Assembly (NCBI RefSeq): GCF_007655135.1
Contig: NC_045131.1
Coordinates: 6,820,001 to 6,884,000, forward strand
From: Punica granatum
Lineage: Eukaryota > Streptophyta > Magnoliopsida > Myrtales > Lythraceae
Length of the DNA stretch: 64,000 nucleotides
Direction: 5' to 3'
The translations under genes and the position numbers were made by a program. Under the pieces are notes generated by a model. That model searched no databases, was not told the origin of the DNA, and saw nothing but the letters and a program-made list of their open reading frames with translations. Shown here in pieces: positions 61,565-64,000 of this stretch (within the stretch, counting starts at the first letter, position 1; the number at the start of each line of letters is the position of its first letter).

Positions 61565-62347
61565 ACAAGGGTAACCCATCGAATATACAAATACTAATTA
61601 GACAAGACAGCATTTCTTTTGCAACAAGTAAACGGGCATTCATAGTGGAAATATGTAAAGGTTGTGGGTTGTACATCATTTTTACTGTAATTTTGTCTTT
61701 AGAAATGAGTCGCTCCCCGTAAAGCCTTTTACTCCAATAGATTTCCCGATTTCTTTCTGTACTCTGTATTTCTCGGATTTTACATATAAGATCGTTGAAG
61801 ATAACAATGATGTAATCTTCGAAGTTGTATCCCTTGATAAAGCCATAATTCATGCTTTAGTGCAATGGACGGGAAACTGAATGGCGTGAAATTGATTCAT
61901 CCAAAAAAGAAAAAAATCATAAAAAAGAATGGCGTAAAATTGGCGCGTGGAAGAATCCAATCTTGTGGGATGACTCCGCCCCGTTTCATTCCACATTACT
62001 AGATATGACATAACACGTTCACCTTCAGATCAGTTCGAATCATTTCCTTTTCATTTCTCGTGTTACCATAGCCTTACGGGAAATGTCGTGATTCTTGGGG
62101 AGGCAGGATAAGATTATTCTGTCAATTATATGTACTCGGAATAAAGGATTCCTGCTTTACAAGGAATCTCGCATTTAACTCTACAGTCTGAAGAGGAAGC
62201 ACATGATGCTTTGCTTGGAAGTTGAGCCGGATACGATGAACTTCTATATAATGTTACGTAACAGATATGATCTTCACCGAGTGAGGGAAAAACATTTGGT
62301 TGTTTCGACCTTGAAAGAGAGATCTTTCGTCTCTGCTTCACTGCTTC
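61565..62347. other. PES 3' flank and promoter region of the repeat-protein gene
   Basis: No coding sequence is supported; it is AT-rich. Confidence 0.4.
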
Positions 62348-63826
62348 ATGGCTGAGTATCGGTTCGGACACAGAGGCTATAACCCCTCATATGAGGTAGA
62401 CCCATGGAACGATGATGAGTGGGGCTACAAGTCCGATCACCTGAGTCGTCCGATGGGTTTGGATCCTGATGGAAGGAGGTATGCCAGCGCCACATCCTGG
62501 AATCCTGTTCCAAATAGCTATGTTGTACAGACGGAGACGTATATTGTTCGTCCAACAGCCTCTAGTGGATATGGCTATCCTCGGGAGGCCGGTTACAGGA
62601 TGAACTATGCCTTCGACGATAATAGCCAGCGGCACAGGAATCCTCCAGTGCCTAGCCGGCCTGTCAATGATCGTCCACCAGAAGTCGAGGAATTCCTTAC
62701 CAAGGTCCAAACTGAAGCAAGCCGGCCTTCAGGGTTCAGCAACCCTCCTCCGGCTCCAGGGAATTGGGGACGAAACTCTTACCCAGCAGAATTCGAGGGA
62801 CCGTACACTAGATACCACGATGAAGCGAGCTGGCCCGTCCGGTCAGGCATCCCTCCTCCAGTCACAGGAAACTGGGCGCAGAATCGTACCCCCACAACCT
62901 ATGGCAGGTATCCCGTCCCATCGGGGTATCCCTCTCATTGGCCGGGCAGGATCGAGAGGAGGACTACAGAACCACCGCCATCATTTGGCTCTGGAGGTAG
63001 GGCTAACCGCGAAACACGTCAAAGCTCGCCCATCAGCAGGCCCATAAATGACATTGACAAAGCGGTAGAATACCTAAAGGAAAAGCTCAAGCCTTTCTCC
63101 AGCCAAACAGCCCCGCCCAGTTCCCAGCAGCCCATGGCCCCGAACCTGGAGCCAGCAGTGCATAAAAGAGATGGTGCTGGACCGGGAATTCCCAGCATGG
63201 AAGATGTGAAGACACAGAATAAACCATCTCCAGAGCTGAGCGCGACAGATGCGGCTCATACAGGCACAATTACCAGCAGGCCGAACACGACGGATGCGGC
63301 TTATACCGGTAGCAACACTGGCAGGCCGAACACGATGGATGCAGCTCATACAGGTGCTATCGCTCATACGGGTACTATGACTAGCAGGCCAAACGTGCCG
63401 GATGCGGCTTATACAGGTAGTATCACTGGCAGGCCAAACACGATGGATGCAGCTCATACGGGTACTACGACTAGCAGGCCGAACACAATGGATGCGACAT
63501 ATACAGGCAGTACCACTGGTAGGCCAAACACGACGGATGCAGCTCATACGGGTACTACGACTAGCAGGATGAGCACAATGGATGAGGCATATACAGGTAG
63601 TACCACTGGCAGGCCGAAAACGACCGATGCAGCTTATATGGGTACTATGACTAGCAGGCCGAATGGGACGGATGCGGCTTATACAGGTAGTACTGGCAAG
63701 CCAAACACTACAGATGCAGCTTATACGGCCGCTATGACTAGCAGGCCGAACGCGATGGATACGGCTCATACGGGTACAATTACCAGCAGGGAACTTGCAA
63801 AGAGGTTTAATGGACTTCTGATGTGA
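62348..63826 (+). CDS. Unknown plant protein with 15-residue tandem repeats at the C-terminus
   Basis: A single open frame of 492 aa from ATG 62348 to TGA 63824-63826. I do not recognise a named family. The N-terminal part is Tyr/Gly/Pro-rich (MAEYRFGHRGYNPSYEVDPW) and hydrophilic. Two short segments look conserved-like: PPEVEEFLTKVQTEASRP near residue 111 and INDIDKAVEYLKEKLKPF near 233, both predicted helices. From about residue 298 to the end there are twelve tandem units of about 15 residues, alternating in two types, A (DAAHTG-x-x-TSRPN) and B (DAAYTGS-x-TGRPN), so the DNA repeat is a 90-bp dimer. No signal peptide or membrane segment is seen. Thr/Ser-rich repeats suggest a disordered region. 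Upstream coding exons cannot be excluded. Confidence 0.7.
   Translation: MAEYRFGHRGYNPSYEVDPWNDDEWGYKSDHLSRPMGLDPDGRRYASATSWNPVPNSYVVQTETYIVRPTASSGYGYPREAGYRMNYAFDDNSQRHRNPPVPSRPVNDRPPEVEEFLTKVQTEASRPSGFSNPPPAPGNWGRNSYPAEFEGPYTRYHDEASWPVRSGIPPPVTGNWAQNRTPTTYGRYPVPSGYPSHWPGRIERRTTEPPPSFGSGGRANRETRQSSPISRPINDIDKAVEYLKEKLKPFSSQTAPPSSQQPMAPNLEPAVHKRDGAGPGIPSMEDVKTQNKPSPELSATDAAHTGTITSRPNTTDAAYTGSNTGRPNTMDAAHTGAIAHTGTMTSRPNVPDAAYTGSITGRPNTMDAAHTGTTTSRPNTMDATYTGSTTGRPNTTDAAHTGTTTSRMSTMDEAYTGSTTGRPKTTDAAYMGTMTSRPNGTDAAYTGSTGKPNTTDAAYTAAMTSRPNAMDTAHTGTITSRELAKRFNGLLM
63241..63790 (+). repeat. 45/90-bp coding tandem repeat array
   Basis: Twelve units of nominally 45 bases run in frame with the gene at 62348. 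Adjacent units differ more than alternate units, giving a 90-base higher-order period. One unit (about 63350-63380) carries an 18-base internal expansion (ATAHTG-type) and another (about 63690) is one codon short. Confidence 0.85.
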
Positions 63827-63973
63827 CTGCTCGTGTGCTATGAATATATTGAAACATGCATCTGTATGAAACTTTTTTTTTTTTTTTTGCGTGTCTGAGT
63901 TTCAAGGAGATGCTTCTGCTATATGCAGATATCATATATCTATCTATGCTTGTATATTGGCATCAATGTTGTA

Positions 63974-64000
63974 CGACAAACTCTCATGCTCTACTTTACC
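63974..64000 (+). pseudogene. Start of a partial duplicate of the phytyl ester synthase gene
   Basis: The last 27 bases of the window are identical to 60360-60386 in PES exon 10 (encoding the region before YPGGSREA). Upstream bases do not match the PES exon or intron, so the copy begins inside the exon. It continues past the window edge, and its extent and state cannot be judged here. Confidence 0.6.

Noticed and set aside
63074..63769. 231-codon minus-strand frame opposite the tandem repeats
   Set aside because: It mirrors the repeat array and contains nothing outside it; the plus frame is longer and has a non-repeat N-terminus.

Overview
This is a stretch of plant nuclear DNA, almost certainly a eudicot. 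The evidence is many short GT-AG introns, AT-rich intergenic DNA, L1-type LINE, PIF/Harbinger and MITE insertions, and genes with plant-specific family signatures (SDE3 helicase, SMP-type LEA protein, phytyl ester synthase, defensin-like peptide). The species cannot be fixed from the sequence alone. Gene models are hand-spliced: every exon chain given keeps an open frame, and its splice dinucleotides were read directly.

Layout. 1-10 kb: a tandem segmental duplication with two complete ten-exon cysteine synthase genes (750-3169 and 5007-7293). Each is followed on the opposite strand by a copy of the last exon of a seed-maturation (SMP/LEA) gene. The right SMP gene (8879-10006) is complete and has seed-type promoter motifs; the left copy is a decayed fragment. 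A 5'-truncated LINE lies between the right-hand cysteine synthase and the SMP gene. 10-12.5 kb: intergenic, with G-run-bearing tandem repeats, an old SINE and a TSR2 last-exon relic. 13-17 kb: SDE3-type RNA helicase on the minus strand. 18.2-27.5 kb: a full-length but decayed LINE with a 16-bp target duplication, split at the start of its ORF2 by a 4.2-kb PIF/Harbinger transposon that carries a Myb/SANT-like gene and a stop-interrupted DDE transposase. 27.9-31 kb: two copies of a long-inverted-repeat MITE and one copy of another MITE around a defensin-like gene (29704-30196, minus). 31.5-33.4 kb: a membrane-anchored SAM methyltransferase (minus).

34.7-38.9 kb: intron-free coding sequence of the DEAD-box splicing helicase RH42 (Prp5-like). 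41.6-49.2 kb: a 17-coding-exon WDR48 (UAF1-like) WD40 gene. 50-56.6 kb: MITEs, a clear tRNA-derived SINE and possible LTR debris. 57.1-61.6 kb: phytyl ester synthase-like acyltransferase, 13 exons. 62.3-63.8 kb: a tandem-repeat protein of unknown function. The last 27 bases of the window repeat an exon of the phytyl ester synthase gene, so a further copy or fragment probably continues beyond the edge.

The genes do not form a pathway or cluster. They are independent housekeeping, RNA-processing and stress/seed genes separated by nested transposable elements. The most informative structures are the datable duplication block, the LINE/Harbinger nest, and non-canonical GC-AG introns in three genes.
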